Positions 9,130-18,178 of a DNA stretch of 64,000 nt are shown here, piece by piece. The translations under genes and the position numbers were made by a program. Below the pieces are notes generated by a model. The model worked only from the letters and a program-made list of their open reading frames with translations. It was not told the DNA's origin and searched no databases. The DNA lies in contig NZ_JACJPL010000018.1 of assembly GCF_014696065.1 (NCBI RefSeq), forward strand, positions 310,001 through 374,000, written 5' to 3'. This stretch comes from Leptolyngbya sp. FACHB-261. Its GTDB lineage: Bacteria; Cyanobacteriota; Cyanobacteriia; FACHB-261. Positions within the stretch are counted from its first letter, which is position 1. The number at the start of each line of letters is the position of its first letter.

Positions 9130-11502
9130 GTGAATCGTAAAGTTAGTACGCCTGGGCCGCCCCTCGCTGGTCCCACCTCTGCCAATCTTTTTCTCAGCTT
9201 TGCTTATCTAGCTGGGCTGCTAGCGACGGCGATTCCAGCTGGAGGCTGGCTTCTACTGGCAGCAGGACTACTGGCGGCTTTTACGTTGCCTCAGCGCTGG
9301 CGGCGTGGTCCTCGCCGTGCTGTGTGGCTAGCAGCAGCAGTCCTAGCTTGTCTGGCATCGCTGTATTTTGCTTGGCGCTTGCCTCGGCCTACTGCCTCAG
9401 ACCTCAGCCGATTAGCACCTCAATCTGATGTCGTCGTACATGGTGAGGTCACCAGCCTTCCCCACTTAACTCGCAGCGGCCGTGCCCAAATCTGGCTACA
9501 AGCATCTCGTCTAGAGCCTCTAGACAGTGACCCAAAGCTAGTCACTGGTCAACTTTATGTCACCCTACCCCTCACTCAGGCGACCGGGTTAACTCCCGGC
9601 CAGGAAATTGATATTGCTGGGACCCTGTATCAACCCAGCTCAGCTCGCAATCCTAATGGCTTTGATTTTCAGGCTTATCTAGCCCGCTCTGGGGCTTTCG
9701 CTGGCTTCAGTGGTCGGCAAGTTTCAATCCAGACGCTAGAAGACAAGAGTGAGGCCCCGGTTTCTGACGTTAATCCAGAGCCTGCGCCGAAGAAAGCCCA
9801 CGGTCTTGGCTGGTGGCAGCTGCAACAGCACATTGTTCGCACCCAGGTTCTTGGTTTAGGAAGCCCCAAAGGACCATTGTTAAGCTCTCTAGTCTTAGGC
9901 AGTCGCGCTGTTGATGTTCCTTATGATGTTCGTGATCAGTTTGTTGAAGCCGGACTAGCCCACGCCTTTGCGGCTTCTGGCTTTCAAGTTTCGCTGCTGC
10001 TCGGCCTCACCCTGACGCTGCTACGGGGACGTCCTCCCCGTCTGCGGCTCCTAGCGGGTTTGGCTATTTTGGCCATTTATCCCCTGCTCACAGGACTAAG
10101 CCCGTCAATTTTGCGGGCAGCAATTATGGGGTTGGGAGCCTTGATTGCCCTGATGCGGGAACGTAAGACGCAGCCATTGGGTTCGCTGCTGGTCGCGGCT
10201 GTAGTCCTGCTGCTGATTAATCCTCAGTGGATCTGGGATCTGGGCTTTCAACTGAGCTTTCTAGCAACTCTAGGCCTGCTAGTCAGTGCATCGCCCTTGA
10301 GCCGCGCTTTAGACTGGCTACCCCCTACCCTGGCCTCAGGGATTGCAGTTCCTTTAGCCGCTTATCTCTGGACCCTGCCTCTACAGTTATTCGCCTTTGG
10401 CAAGGTTGCCCCCTATAGTTTGCTCACCAATGTCGTGGCAACCCCTCTGCTGGCGGTAGCCACGATCGGAGGTATGCTCAGCGCCTTGGTGAGCTTGGTA
10501 TCGGTGTGGGCGGGCTCAGCAGTGGCCTGGTTATTAGGTCCAGTCTTGGGCCTGCTGATCGCGATAGTGACCTGGTTCAACCGCCTGCCAGGTAATGTCT
10601 ACGCTGTAGGCAGTATTTCTATTGTCCAAGTCATTGCTCTTTACGGTCTGCTACTGCTGGTCTGGCAACAGGCCTGGTGGCGACGACGTTGGGCTTTAGC
10701 CCTCACCTTAGCCGTGCTCTTAGTTGCAGTTCCGACTTGGTACTGGCAAAGAACCAAGTTTCAAGTCACGCTGCTAGCCGCTGAGCGTACGCCAGTCATG
10801 GTGATTCAGGATCATGGCAAGACCATGCTGATCAACAGCGGCGATATTACAACAGCAGCATTGACAGTACTACCTTTTCTACAAAAGCAGGGAATCAATC
10901 AGATTGACTGGGCGATTGCCACTAGCCCTCAGGCCAACTTTAGCGGGGGCTGGGAGTTTCTGCTGCAGGACTTGTCTGTCTCCCAGTTTCGAGATGGAGG
11001 GTTCCGAGCTGCCCCTCGCACCTATCAAGACCTACTCACGGCCATAGGGGATGTTGGCACCGGTTATCAAGCCTTACAACTAGGCAGCACAGTCAGTATG
11101 GGACCAGTGCAGGTGCAGCTTCTCAGTGCCGAGCCGCTGCTGCTGAGCTTGACGCTGGGAGATCAAGTTTGGTTGTTGCTAGGCAGTGGTAGCGCTCGAC
11201 CTGCCTCAGGACCAGCTCCAGCCTCAACGGCAACTCCTGTTGCGCCTCAGTCCGCCATTCCTCAAGCCAAGGTTCTCTGGTGGGATGGCGAGGCCCTTAC
11301 TGACCAGATCTTGAACGCTGTCCATCCAGAGGTAGCGATTGCCTCTGCTTCAACAATTACAGCTGAAACCAGCCGAAGCCTGCAGGAAAAGGGCATTCGG
11401 GTATTTTGGACAGGCCGAGATGGTGCGCTGCAATGGACGCCGCAACGAGGGTTTCAGACGACATTGGACCAAATTGAGCAGGTCGATGCGGGTGCTGGGT
11501 GA
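9130..11502 (+). CDS. comEC: ComEC/Rec2-type DNA uptake channel protein
   Basis: ComEC is the inner-membrane channel that takes up single-stranded DNA in transformation. At 790 residues it has N-terminal membrane helices, a soluble OB-like (DUF4131) segment (~70-200), the multi-helix competence domain (~235-520, with GLAHAFAASGFQVSLLLGL), and a C-terminal metallo-beta-lactamase-like domain (~545-780). In that last domain the metal motif THxDxDHxGG is replaced by TSPQANFSGG (residues 598-607), so the domain should not bind metal. The start is a GTG. It is not in an operon with other competence genes here. Confidence 0.9.
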   Translation: MNRKVSTPGPPLAGPTSANLFLSFAYLAGLLATAIPAGGWLLLAAGLLAAFTLPQRWRRGPRRAVWLAAAVLACLASLYFAWRLPRPTASDLSRLAPQSDVVVHGEVTSLPHLTRSGRAQIWLQASRLEPLDSDPKLVTGQLYVTLPLTQATGLTPGQEIDIAGTLYQPSSARNPNGFDFQAYLARSGAFAGFSGRQVSIQTLEDKSEAPVSDVNPEPAPKKAHGLGWWQLQQHIVRTQVLGLGSPKGPLLSSLVLGSRAVDVPYDVRDQFVEAGLAHAFAASGFQVSLLLGLTLTLLRGRPPRLRLLAGLAILAIYPLLTGLSPSILRAAIMGLGALIALMRERKTQPLGSLLVAAVVLLLINPQWIWDLGFQLSFLATLGLLVSASPLSRALDWLPPTLASGIAVPLAAYLWTLPLQLFAFGKVAPYSLLTNVVATPLLAVATIGGMLSALVSLVSVWAGSAVAWLLGPVLGLLIAIVTWFNRLPGNVYAVGSISIVQVIALYGLLLLVWQQAWWRRRWALALTLAVLLVAVPTWYWQRTKFQVTLLAAERTPVMVIQDHGKTMLINSGDITTAALTVLPFLQKQGINQIDWAIATSPQANFSGGWEFLLQDLSVSQFRDGGFRAAPRTYQDLLTAIGDVGTGYQALQLGSTVSMGPVQVQLLSAEPLLLSLTLGDQVWLLLGSGSARPASGPAPASTATPVAPQSAIPQAKVLWWDGEALTDQILNAVHPEVAIASASTITAETSRSLQEKGIRVFWTGRDGALQWTPQRGFQTTLDQIEQVDAGAG

Positions 11503-11552
11503 GCTAGGGTACAATCAGCAGCAAACTTTAAGGCGTTGTGAGGCCTAGCATT

Positions 11553-12026
11553 ATGGGCGTTAGGAGTGTTGGCAGTCGCAAGAGTGGTTACTGGAGCCTG
11601 AAGTTCAGTGCTCTGACATCGATGGCTTGGTTACTGTCAGTCAGTGCACAACCTGTCCAAGCTCAGACTGTGCCGGAGCCATCAACCGAATTTCGGTCTT
11701 CCCTTCCCGATGCCCTTGAGCAAGTCAGTGAAGGCGCAGTTCGCCGCTTTGAACTTCGCTTCCCAGATCAGGTGGCTGAACAGCAGATTGGAGCCATCTC
11801 CACGATCATCCGTGATGCCTACACTCAGCAAACCCAGGAGACCCCCTACCTTCGCAGCCTAGATTTGCCGAATCCCTACACAACTTCGCTCCAGGAATCC
11901 TCCAGCTATTACCGAGCCACAACAGAGCCCCCTGAAACTGAAACCAGCACCTCTCCGGCTGTCGCTCCTACACCCGTATTCCAACCTGCTCCCGCACCGT
12001 CTCGCCCAGTGCGTAGCCTCTGGTAG
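11553..12026 (+). CDS. Secreted hypothetical protein
   Basis: 157 residues with a likely signal peptide (core ALTSMAWLLSVSAQPVQAQ, residues ~20-38, cleavage after AQA). A mature helical part follows (EQVSEGAVRRFELRFPDQVAEQQIG), and the last ~45 residues are Pro/Thr/Ser-rich (PAVAPTPVFQPAPAPSRP), as in periplasmic or surface-exposed linkers. I chose the ATG at 11553; a GTG at 11538 is also open. No known domain is recognised. It follows comEC by 50 bp but the function is unknown. Confidence 0.6.
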   Translation: MGVRSVGSRKSGYWSLKFSALTSMAWLLSVSAQPVQAQTVPEPSTEFRSSLPDALEQVSEGAVRRFELRFPDQVAEQQIGAISTIIRDAYTQQTQETPYLRSLDLPNPYTTSLQESSSYYRATTEPPETETSTSPAVAPTPVFQPAPAPSRPVRSLW

Positions 12027-12186
12027 GACTAGTTTGGCGCTGTAGCCAGCCTTGGGCAAGCCAATTAGGGCAGGAGAGACCCATCATCTCAACGCGAGAT
12101 ACTCTTCTGTCTCTAGTGGCTTGAGCTGAACCCAGCCCAAGTCTCAGGTTCTATCAATATCGCTATTTAAAAGCCACGGCCTAAAG

Positions 12187-12259
12187 TGCGCCCTACTGGA
12201 ATCGAACCAGTCTGAAGACGAATTATGAGTTCGTTGCCTCCCCAATCGGCCAAGGGCGC
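12187..12259 (-). tRNA. tRNA with CAU anticodon, probably tRNA-Ile2
   Basis: A complete 73-nt cloverleaf on the minus strand: acceptor GCGCCCT/AGGGCGC with discriminator A, a short 3-bp D-stem, anticodon stem ACGAA/TTCGT with loop CTCATAA, T-stem ACTGG/CCAGT. The acceptor is fully paired at position 1-72 and the anticodon stem lacks the three G-C pairs of the initiator, so it is not tRNA-fMet. The layout around the D-arm (TGGCCGA) and anticodon resembles the plastid trnI-CAU, in which the C is modified to lysidine by TilS to read AUA. Elongator tRNA-Met is the alternative. Confidence 0.92.
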
Positions 12260-12423
12260 ATGGCTCGTCTCGGTCATCAATGCAGGATTGGAACCAGCTC
12301 CAGAACCAGGCGGCCTGTGCGTAGTCAGCTCTGCATTCGAGTTTTTATCCTACCGTGAGTCCTTAGTCCCCGGCCACTTTACCCTCGCCACTTCCGCACC
12401 CAATCCTTTCTTCTCCAACTCCT

Positions 12424-13137
12424 ATGACTGCTCGGCCCACTACATTCCGGCTCAGTACAACAGCAATCTTGACGCTGCTGTTGCTCACCCTGATGGTTGC
12501 AGCAGGGGTGATCAGCGCCTCCTGGGGCTTTGCCTTTGGTCGTCGAGCGCTCATGGGCGTCACCCAACCAGACTTGAATGGCAACTGGAACAACACGGGC
12601 AAACAGCAATCCGGGGCAACCACTATTCAGCCTCGCGGTAAAATGGCGCTTCTCAACGAAAAGCAATTGATCACGGGAGTCGAAGCCAAGCTGAAGGTCG
12701 TCGGGACCGGACGCGGTAGTGATCAGAGCAAAGGGGCTGCTCAGGCAACCTCCTCTCCCAAGGCAGCTGCAGAAGGTAGCCTACCGCAAGCTAGCAGCAA
12801 CCAGGGCATCACACTAGAAGTGCGCTCTGTGCGCCGAGAAGGCAGAAATTTAGTCTTGGGTGTACAACTGCAAAACAGCAGCGACCAAGCTGTCCGCTTT
12901 CTCTACAGCCTGCTACAAGTGACTGATGACCAGGGCCAAAGCCTTAAAGCCAGGGCTGAAGATTTGCCTGGCGAGCTGCCGCCGAATAGCCAAAGCTACG
13001 AGGGCATCGTCAAGGTTCCTGCTTCATCTGTTGAGAATGCTAAGACGCTCTCGATACGGCTGACCGACTACCCTGAGCAGCGCTTGCGCCTTGCTGTCGA
13101 CAATATCCCAATTGCAGCAGAAACTAGAACTCCCTGA
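12424..13137 (+). CDS. Membrane-anchored hypothetical protein
   Basis: 237 residues. One N-terminal membrane helix (AILTLLLLTLMVAAGVISASWGFAFG, residues ~14-39) is followed by a Ser/Gln/Ala-rich linker to ~residue 125, then a compact beta-type domain (ITLEVRSVRREGRNLVLGVQLQN, then VRFLYSLLQVTDDQGQSL) that looks like an immunoglobulin-like or DUF4352-like fold seen in surface proteins. The domain is inferred from strand pattern only. It would place the C-terminus in the periplasm. No operon partner. Confidence 0.6.
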   Translation: MTARPTTFRLSTTAILTLLLLTLMVAAGVISASWGFAFGRRALMGVTQPDLNGNWNNTGKQQSGATTIQPRGKMALLNEKQLITGVEAKLKVVGTGRGSDQSKGAAQATSSPKAAAEGSLPQASSNQGITLEVRSVRREGRNLVLGVQLQNSSDQAVRFLYSLLQVTDDQGQSLKARAEDLPGELPPNSQSYEGIVKVPASSVENAKTLSIRLTDYPEQRLRLAVDNIPIAAETRTP

Positions 13138-13275
13138 GGTCAACTAGTATCTAGACTCATTCAGGCTTGAAATTTGTCCAGATGAGGCAGTACGACAGGT
13201 GGGAATTGGTAGCTCAGGGTTCAGCACAGACCTGAGACACTGGTTGAAGGATTGGGTCCGTTCTGTACACCCGCT

Positions 13276-14877
13276 ATGACTGCCTTCTTCGCACACCTTT
13301 CGGTGTTCGGGCAAGGAGTTGCATCAGTGTTGCACTCCTTGCCTGAGTTTCAGCTGCCTTTCTTCCAATTAACCGTCTTCCAGCCAACCTCGCCAGCATC
13401 AGCCTTGATGGCACAGCTGCCCCTAGCGGATGCCGTACCTGCTCTCCCTTGGTCAGATATTACCGGTCGCCTTTGGGCTGTACTGCTGCTGATTGGCGTC
13501 AATGCTTTCTTCGTAGCCGCAGAGTTTTCGGTGGTCTCGGTGCGTCGCTCTCGGATTCACCAGTTGGTTGAGGCGGGGGATGCTCAAGCGCGGGTGGTCC
13601 AGCAATTGCAGCAAGAAATCGACCGTTTTCTATCTGCAACTCAGATCGGGATTACCTTTGCTAGCTTGGGCCTGGGTTGGATTGGCGAAGACACGATGGC
13701 GGTGCTGATCGAGTCACTGTTGGGGCAACTACCGCAGACTATCCGTCCTGCCGTGGCCCACTCGTTGGCAATTCCCCTAGCCTTTCTGCTAATCGCCTAT
13801 TTGCAAATCGTCCTGGGTGAACTTTGCCCAAAATCGTTTGCGCTTTCCTATTCTGAGCAGATGGCGCGCATCCTTGGCCCCTTGAGCGAGCTAGTTGCCA
13901 GGATTCTCAGCCCCTTTCTTTGGGTAATTAATCACTCTACCCGGCTGCTATTACGCTTAGGCGGTGTTAATGGTATTCCTCGGACTTGGTCGGGAACCGT
14001 GACACCTGAGGAATTGCAGTTGATTATCGCTACCTCCAGCGAATCCAGTGGCTTGGAAGCAGAGGAGCGGGAACTGCTCAACAATGTATTTGCCTTTGGC
14101 GAGGTCACAGCTGGCGAAGTGATGGTGCCGCGAACCAGTATTCAGGCAATCCCTCTAACAGCGACAGTACGCGATCTATTACAGGAGGTCGATGAGACAG
14201 GGCACTCGCGCTACCCAGTGATTGGCGAGTCACTAGATGACATCCGAGGTATGGTCTACCTCAAAGAAATTGTGGGTGGGCTGGCCAGTGGTCGCGTCCT
14301 TCTCGATGAGCTGCTCACGAGCTATATCCGTCCCCTAAACTCAGTCTCAGAAGGGCAATTTCTCAGCGAACTGCTGCCGAGGATGCAGCGCTCTCATCAG
14401 GCCATGCTGATGGTTGTAGATGAGTTCGGCGGTACCGCCGGTCTGATTACTCTAGAGAACTTGCTAGAAGAAATCGTGGGCAATATCCCCAGCGAAGACG
14501 AAGCTGAGAATGAGCCCACGATTCAAGTGATTAATGACCGGGTTGTGTTGGTTCAGGCTCAAGTAGACCTAGAGGAGGTAAACGAAGCGCTGAACTTAGA
14601 CTTGCCGCTCACCGATGAGTATCAAACTCTCGGTGGCTTTCTGATCTACCAACTCCAAAAAGTGCCGGTTCAGGGTGAAAGCCTGAATTACCAGGATCTA
14701 GAGCTCCAGGTTATGACCGTCGAGGGCCCGCGCATCGACCGCATCCAAATTACCCGCAAGGAAACTCCTCTAGAAGTCTCGGAAAAGCTCAATGAGGAAG
14801 ATTCCCAGAGCCAGAATAAGACCAGCTCAGAACCCCCTTCTCACCACAATCGCCAAAATGGTCACACCGAAAGTTAG
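13276..14877 (+). CDS. CNNM/CBS-domain membrane protein (HlyC/CorC family)
   Basis: Members couple a DUF21/CNNM membrane domain to CBS domains and a CorC/HlyC domain; several act in Mg2+ or Co2+ efflux. Here the membrane domain covers ~residues 60-240 (LWAVLLLIGVNAFFVAAEFSVVSVRRSRI, then QIGITFASLGLGWIGE and LAFLLIAYLQIVLGELCPKSFAL). Two CBS motifs follow (~250-370, VMVPRTSIQAIPL and MLMVVDEFGGTAGLITLEN), then the CorC_HlyC domain (~390-475). The tail is Ser/Gln/Asn-rich. I chose ATG 13276; TTG 13252 is also open and the true start may be further in. Confidence 0.85.
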   Translation: MTAFFAHLSVFGQGVASVLHSLPEFQLPFFQLTVFQPTSPASALMAQLPLADAVPALPWSDITGRLWAVLLLIGVNAFFVAAEFSVVSVRRSRIHQLVEAGDAQARVVQQLQQEIDRFLSATQIGITFASLGLGWIGEDTMAVLIESLLGQLPQTIRPAVAHSLAIPLAFLLIAYLQIVLGELCPKSFALSYSEQMARILGPLSELVARILSPFLWVINHSTRLLLRLGGVNGIPRTWSGTVTPEELQLIIATSSESSGLEAEERELLNNVFAFGEVTAGEVMVPRTSIQAIPLTATVRDLLQEVDETGHSRYPVIGESLDDIRGMVYLKEIVGGLASGRVLLDELLTSYIRPLNSVSEGQFLSELLPRMQRSHQAMLMVVDEFGGTAGLITLENLLEEIVGNIPSEDEAENEPTIQVINDRVVLVQAQVDLEEVNEALNLDLPLTDEYQTLGGFLIYQLQKVPVQGESLNYQDLELQVMTVEGPRIDRIQITRKETPLEVSEKLNEEDSQSQNKTSSEPPSHHNRQNGHTES

Positions 14878-14984
14878 CCCTGCCAGAGTTAGCCTTGGTA
14901 GTTTGCCAAAGATTTATTTGCCAGAGATTCAGTTGGCGGGTAATCCTTGGCAAATAATTGTAACTAGTTACAACTGGCTGCTAC

Positions 14985-15305
14985 TCACGAACTACCTGTG
15001 AACGTGATCCCTGGGAAGCGGCTTTGCGCTTCGGCCATAGGACGCTTGCGTCCCTCTTCCTGCCAGTAGTTAATGACCTCGGTGGCCTTGTTGAGCAAAT
15101 CAACTCGGTCTTCTTCGACGATCCAATGTTTAGCTTCTAGCTCGTTCTTGAGCTCTTCCCACGCATCGTTGCGGGGCCAGAAGAAATAGGAAGTTAGTGG
15201 GCTGAATCCCTTGCCAACGACCTGATCAACTGCTAGAGCTACATTTTCCTCAAGCCAGAGAACCTTGAGAATAAACTTCGACAAAACCCCTCCAAACCGG
15301 CACAT
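14985..15305 (-). CDS. Plastid/cyanobacterial ribosomal protein PSRP-3 (Ycf65)
   Basis: PSRP-3 is a 30S ribosomal protein found only in cyanobacteria and plastids. The family core is almost complete: [21 protein letters not shown], the [19 protein letters not shown] block, then [30 protein letters not shown] chose the ATG at 15305 (106 residues), because the upstream ATG at 15332 adds nine residues not seen in the family. It is divergent from the HAD gene, with the two starts about 60 bp apart. Confidence 0.92.
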   Translation of the reverse strand: MCRFGGVLSKFILKVLWLEENVALAVDQVVGKGFSPLTSYFFWPRNDAWEELKNELEAKHWIVEEDRVDLLNKATEVINYWQEEGRKRPMAEAQSRFPGITFTGSS

Positions 15306-15363
15306 TGCGCGTACATTACAATCCACGATCATACAACAACTCGCCCCTTGAAGGAGGCATCTT

Positions 15364-16266
15364 TTGAAGCCTGTTGCTGGTTCTCAGGTTAATTCGCAGA
15401 TTAGTTCGCAGATTAGTTCGCAGCCAATTCTGGTATTTGACATCGACGGCGTCGTGCGAGATGTCGGTGGATCCTATCGACGCGCCCTGGCCGATACCGT
15501 CGAACAGTTTACGCAAGGTGGCTTTCGTCCCACCGCCCAGCAGATCGATGAGCTCAAAGAAGAGGGGCTGTGGAACAACGACTGGGAGGGTTCGCGGGAA
15601 CTGGTCTATCGCTACTTTGAGCAGCAGGGCGTTGCACGGGAGAGCCTGGCCCTGGACTACAAGCAGCTGGTTAGCTTTTTTCAGTCTCGCTACCGGGGCA
15701 GCGATCCGCAGAATCCAGACAGCTGGACTGGCTACATCACGACTGAGCCACTGCTTCTGGACACTGCTTATTTTGAGGCTCTCAGCGCAGCAGGCTTGAG
15801 CTGGGGTTTTTTTAGTGGCGCGACCCGAGGCTCAGCACTCTACGTGCTGGCTCGACGGTTAGGTTTGGTTGATCCGGTGCTGGTAGCCATGGAAGATGCC
15901 CCAGGCAAACCAGATCCGACCGGGCTCTTGGCTACAGTTCGGCTGCTCGATGCTGGCTACCCTCAACGCCCCGTTTTCTACATCGGCGATACTGTGGCCG
16001 ATATGCAAACGGTGGTGAAGGCTCGTTCGGTTGAGCCGAATCGCCCCTGGCTGGGAGTTGGCGTGCCACCGCCTCACGTTCTCCGGGGGGCAGCGACCGA
16101 CCCGGCGGGCTTTCAGCACTACATCCAAAGCCTGCAGGCTTCTGGAGCCAATGTCATCCTTCAGTGTGCTGCCGAACTAACGCCTGCACGGGTTGCTGAG
16201 CTTTGCGCCACTTTGGGTTCAAACCATCCTGACTCGTTAACTCCGACCCAGGGGATTCTGGGTTAG
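15364..16266 (+). CDS. HAD-superfamily IA hydrolase
   Basis: 300 residues. The first HAD motif [13 protein letters not shown] (nucleophile and acid/base Asp) is at ~residues 26-38, motif II is in the [15 protein letters not shown] region, and motif III/IV residues are in GKPDPTGLL and [12 protein letters not shown]. This pattern is the cyanobacterial HAD-IA hypothetical subfamily, whose substrate is unknown; a phosphatase is likely. The TTG start is supported by a GGAGG site 6 nt upstream. Residues ~7-18 ([12 protein letters not shown]) come from a 15-bp tandem repeat in the DNA. Confidence 0.85.
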   Translation: MKPVAGSQVNSQISSQISSQPILVFDIDGVVRDVGGSYRRALADTVEQFTQGGFRPTAQQIDELKEEGLWNNDWEGSRELVYRYFEQQGVARESLALDYKQLVSFFQSRYRGSDPQNPDSWTGYITTEPLLLDTAYFEALSAAGLSWGFFSGATRGSALYVLARRLGLVDPVLVAMEDAPGKPDPTGLLATVRLLDAGYPQRPVFYIGDTVADMQTVVKARSVEPNRPWLGVGVPPPHVLRGAATDPAGFQHYIQSLQASGANVILQCAAELTPARVAELCATLGSNHPDSLTPTQGILG

Positions 16267-16297
16267 CATCTCCATCACAAGCATTCTGTCCGAGCTG

Positions 16298-17731
16298 ATG
16301 ACTATCCCCGAACGTAAGCTCTGGATTCACAACCAATTTGTAGCGGGTGCCCAGGTTCAGCCAGTTCTGAGCCCTTATACTGGCGAACCGGTCACCCAGA
16401 TTCATCTTGCCGATGCCGCCCTGCTGAGTGAGGCTATTGACTCAGCCGAACGTGCCTTCGAGACTGCGCTGAAGTCTCTACCGGCCTACCAGCGAGCTGA
16501 GATTTTGAACCGAGCTGCTGAGCTGATTGGCCAACGGGAGACGAACTTAGCCACAGCCATGATGCTGGAGGCGGGCAAGCCCATTCAGACTGCCCGCGCC
16601 GAGGTGGGGCGAGCAGTCAGCACATTTCGAGTTTCGGCGCAGGAAGCCTTGAATCTGCACGGCGAGCAAATCCCTATGGATTTGACTGCGGCTGGAGTGG
16701 GACGGATCGCTTTAACAGTGCGCCAGCCGATTGGCGTGATCGGTGCGATTACTCCATTCAATTTTCCTTTGAATCTAGTGGCACACAAAGTTGCCCCGGC
16801 AATTGCCGCAGGCAACACGATTGTGCTCAAACCGCCCAGCAATGCGCCTTCTGCGGCTCTAATTCTGGCGGAGCTCTTAGCGGAGGCAGGCTTACCGGCA
16901 GGTGGGCTGAATGTTGTGCCTTGCCCAGGCGCAGTGGCCGAGCAACTGGCAACCGACCCCAGAATAGCGATGATCGCCTTTACCGGCAGTGCGCCAGTGG
17001 GACATCATTTGCACGGCCTAGCCAAGGGCAAAAAGGTCTCGCTGGAGTTGGGCTCAATGAGCCCGGTGCTGATCCACAGCGATGCTGACCTGGCAACTGC
17101 GGCGCGGAAGTGTTCTGTGGGCGGCTACGCCTATAGCGGTCAGGTTTGCATCTCGGTCCAGCGCATTCTGGTGCAGGCCGAGGTGTATGAAGCTTTTAAG
17201 CAAGCGTACTTACCCCTGGTTGAGGCCTTGCCAGTCGGTGATCCGAGTTTGCCCGACACAGTGGTTGGTCCTCTGATTCGGTCCAAAGAAGTAGAGCGGC
17301 TAGAGCAGTGGGTGGGTGAAGCGCAGGCCGCTGGGGCGAAAGTGCTAGTGGGGGGCAAGCGCCTAGAACACAACTGCTACGCGCCCACGGTACTGGAAGA
17401 AGTGCCAGCTGGAACTACGCTCAGTTGCAGCGAAGTTTTCGGCCCCATTACCGTTTTGGAGCGCTATGACCGCTTTGAAGAAGCCATTCAACTGGCCAAT
17501 GCCGTTCCCTATCCTGGTCTGAATGCTGGCGTGTTCACGGAGAGCCATCGTCTGGCACTGAAGGCGGGGTTAGAGCTGAGCGCTGGCGGTGTCTTGATCA
17601 ACGAGGTTCCAACCTGGCGAGTTGATCACATGCCTTACGGCGGACATGGGCAGTCAGGACTAGGTCGGGAAGGCCCTCGCTATGCAGTTGAGGAAATGAC
17701 CGAAATCAAACTCATCGTGTTTAATTCCTGA
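16298..17731 (+). CDS. NAD(P)-dependent aldehyde dehydrogenase
   Basis: 477 residues with all catalytic landmarks: N-binding Asn in ITPFNFPLNL, Rossmann-site FTGSAPVG, general base Glu250 in LELGS and nucleophile Cys284 in GQVCISVQR. The profile (early Cys-motif GQVCISVQR and LELGSMSP) is closest to the lactaldehyde/succinate-semialdehyde-like group rather than betaine aldehyde dehydrogenase. It acts in the cytosol. It follows the HAD gene by 31 bp in the same direction, so the two may form an operon; no shared pathway is evident. Confidence 0.9.
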   Translation: MTIPERKLWIHNQFVAGAQVQPVLSPYTGEPVTQIHLADAALLSEAIDSAERAFETALKSLPAYQRAEILNRAAELIGQRETNLATAMMLEAGKPIQTARAEVGRAVSTFRVSAQEALNLHGEQIPMDLTAAGVGRIALTVRQPIGVIGAITPFNFPLNLVAHKVAPAIAAGNTIVLKPPSNAPSAALILAELLAEAGLPAGGLNVVPCPGAVAEQLATDPRIAMIAFTGSAPVGHHLHGLAKGKKVSLELGSMSPVLIHSDADLATAARKCSVGGYAYSGQVCISVQRILVQAEVYEAFKQAYLPLVEALPVGDPSLPDTVVGPLIRSKEVERLEQWVGEAQAAGAKVLVGGKRLEHNCYAPTVLEEVPAGTTLSCSEVFGPITVLERYDRFEEAIQLANAVPYPGLNAGVFTESHRLALKAGLELSAGGVLINEVPTWRVDHMPYGGHGQSGLGREGPRYAVEEMTEIKLIVFNS

Positions 17732-17836
17732 TTCAATTGGTGAGATTTAATTGCTGAGCCAGTTCAAAGCCAGTTAATAATTCTTCAGCCAGTTGATGTA
17801 GCCAACCTCCACTGTGAACGGCGAGTGTGGCTGAAG

Positions 17837-18055
17837 TCATTCGTACTCTTCTAACCACTCGGCAAGGCTCTCTTCCAAAGCGTTCAGGGCCTCATCAATC
17901 GTGTTGTAGGGGTCAAGCCCCTCCCAAACTAAGCCGCTTTCACTTAGGGCTCGAATGAACGAGGTGCCATATTCGCCCTGACCAACTTCGATCCAACCGT
18001 ACGCTTCTGTCCAGCGGGTAATGTTAGGGTAGTTTTTTTCGAATGAGGCTGCCAT
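17837..18055 (-). CDS. Small acidic hypothetical protein
   Basis: 72 residues, rich in Glu, Trp and Tyr (WTEAYGWIEVGQGEYGTSFIRAL, then LNALEESLAEWLEEYE). It begins about 120 bp after the SMI1-like gene on the same strand and may be its partner. No motif is recognised; small acidic size and position next to an SMI1-like protein could suit an immunity-type protein, but nothing shows a toxin here. Confidence 0.55.
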   Translation of the reverse strand: MAASFEKNYPNITRWTEAYGWIEVGQGEYGTSFIRALSESGLVWEGLDPYNTIDEALNALEESLAEWLEEYE

Positions 18056-18178
18056 TGTTCTAGAATTGAGTCGCTTAAACTCAGAGCAATTGAGGGACTA
18101 ATTGAGCTTTTAATAGTAGCTGAAAAGCCCTTATCAGGACGCTCATTTACGGTTAGTGGCCAACCAATTTCTAGTTTT

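Noticed and set aside
12225-12641. 138-residue frame covering the tRNA and the start of the membrane protein
   Set aside because: It runs through a tRNA gene on the other strand and overlaps a better ORF from 12424.
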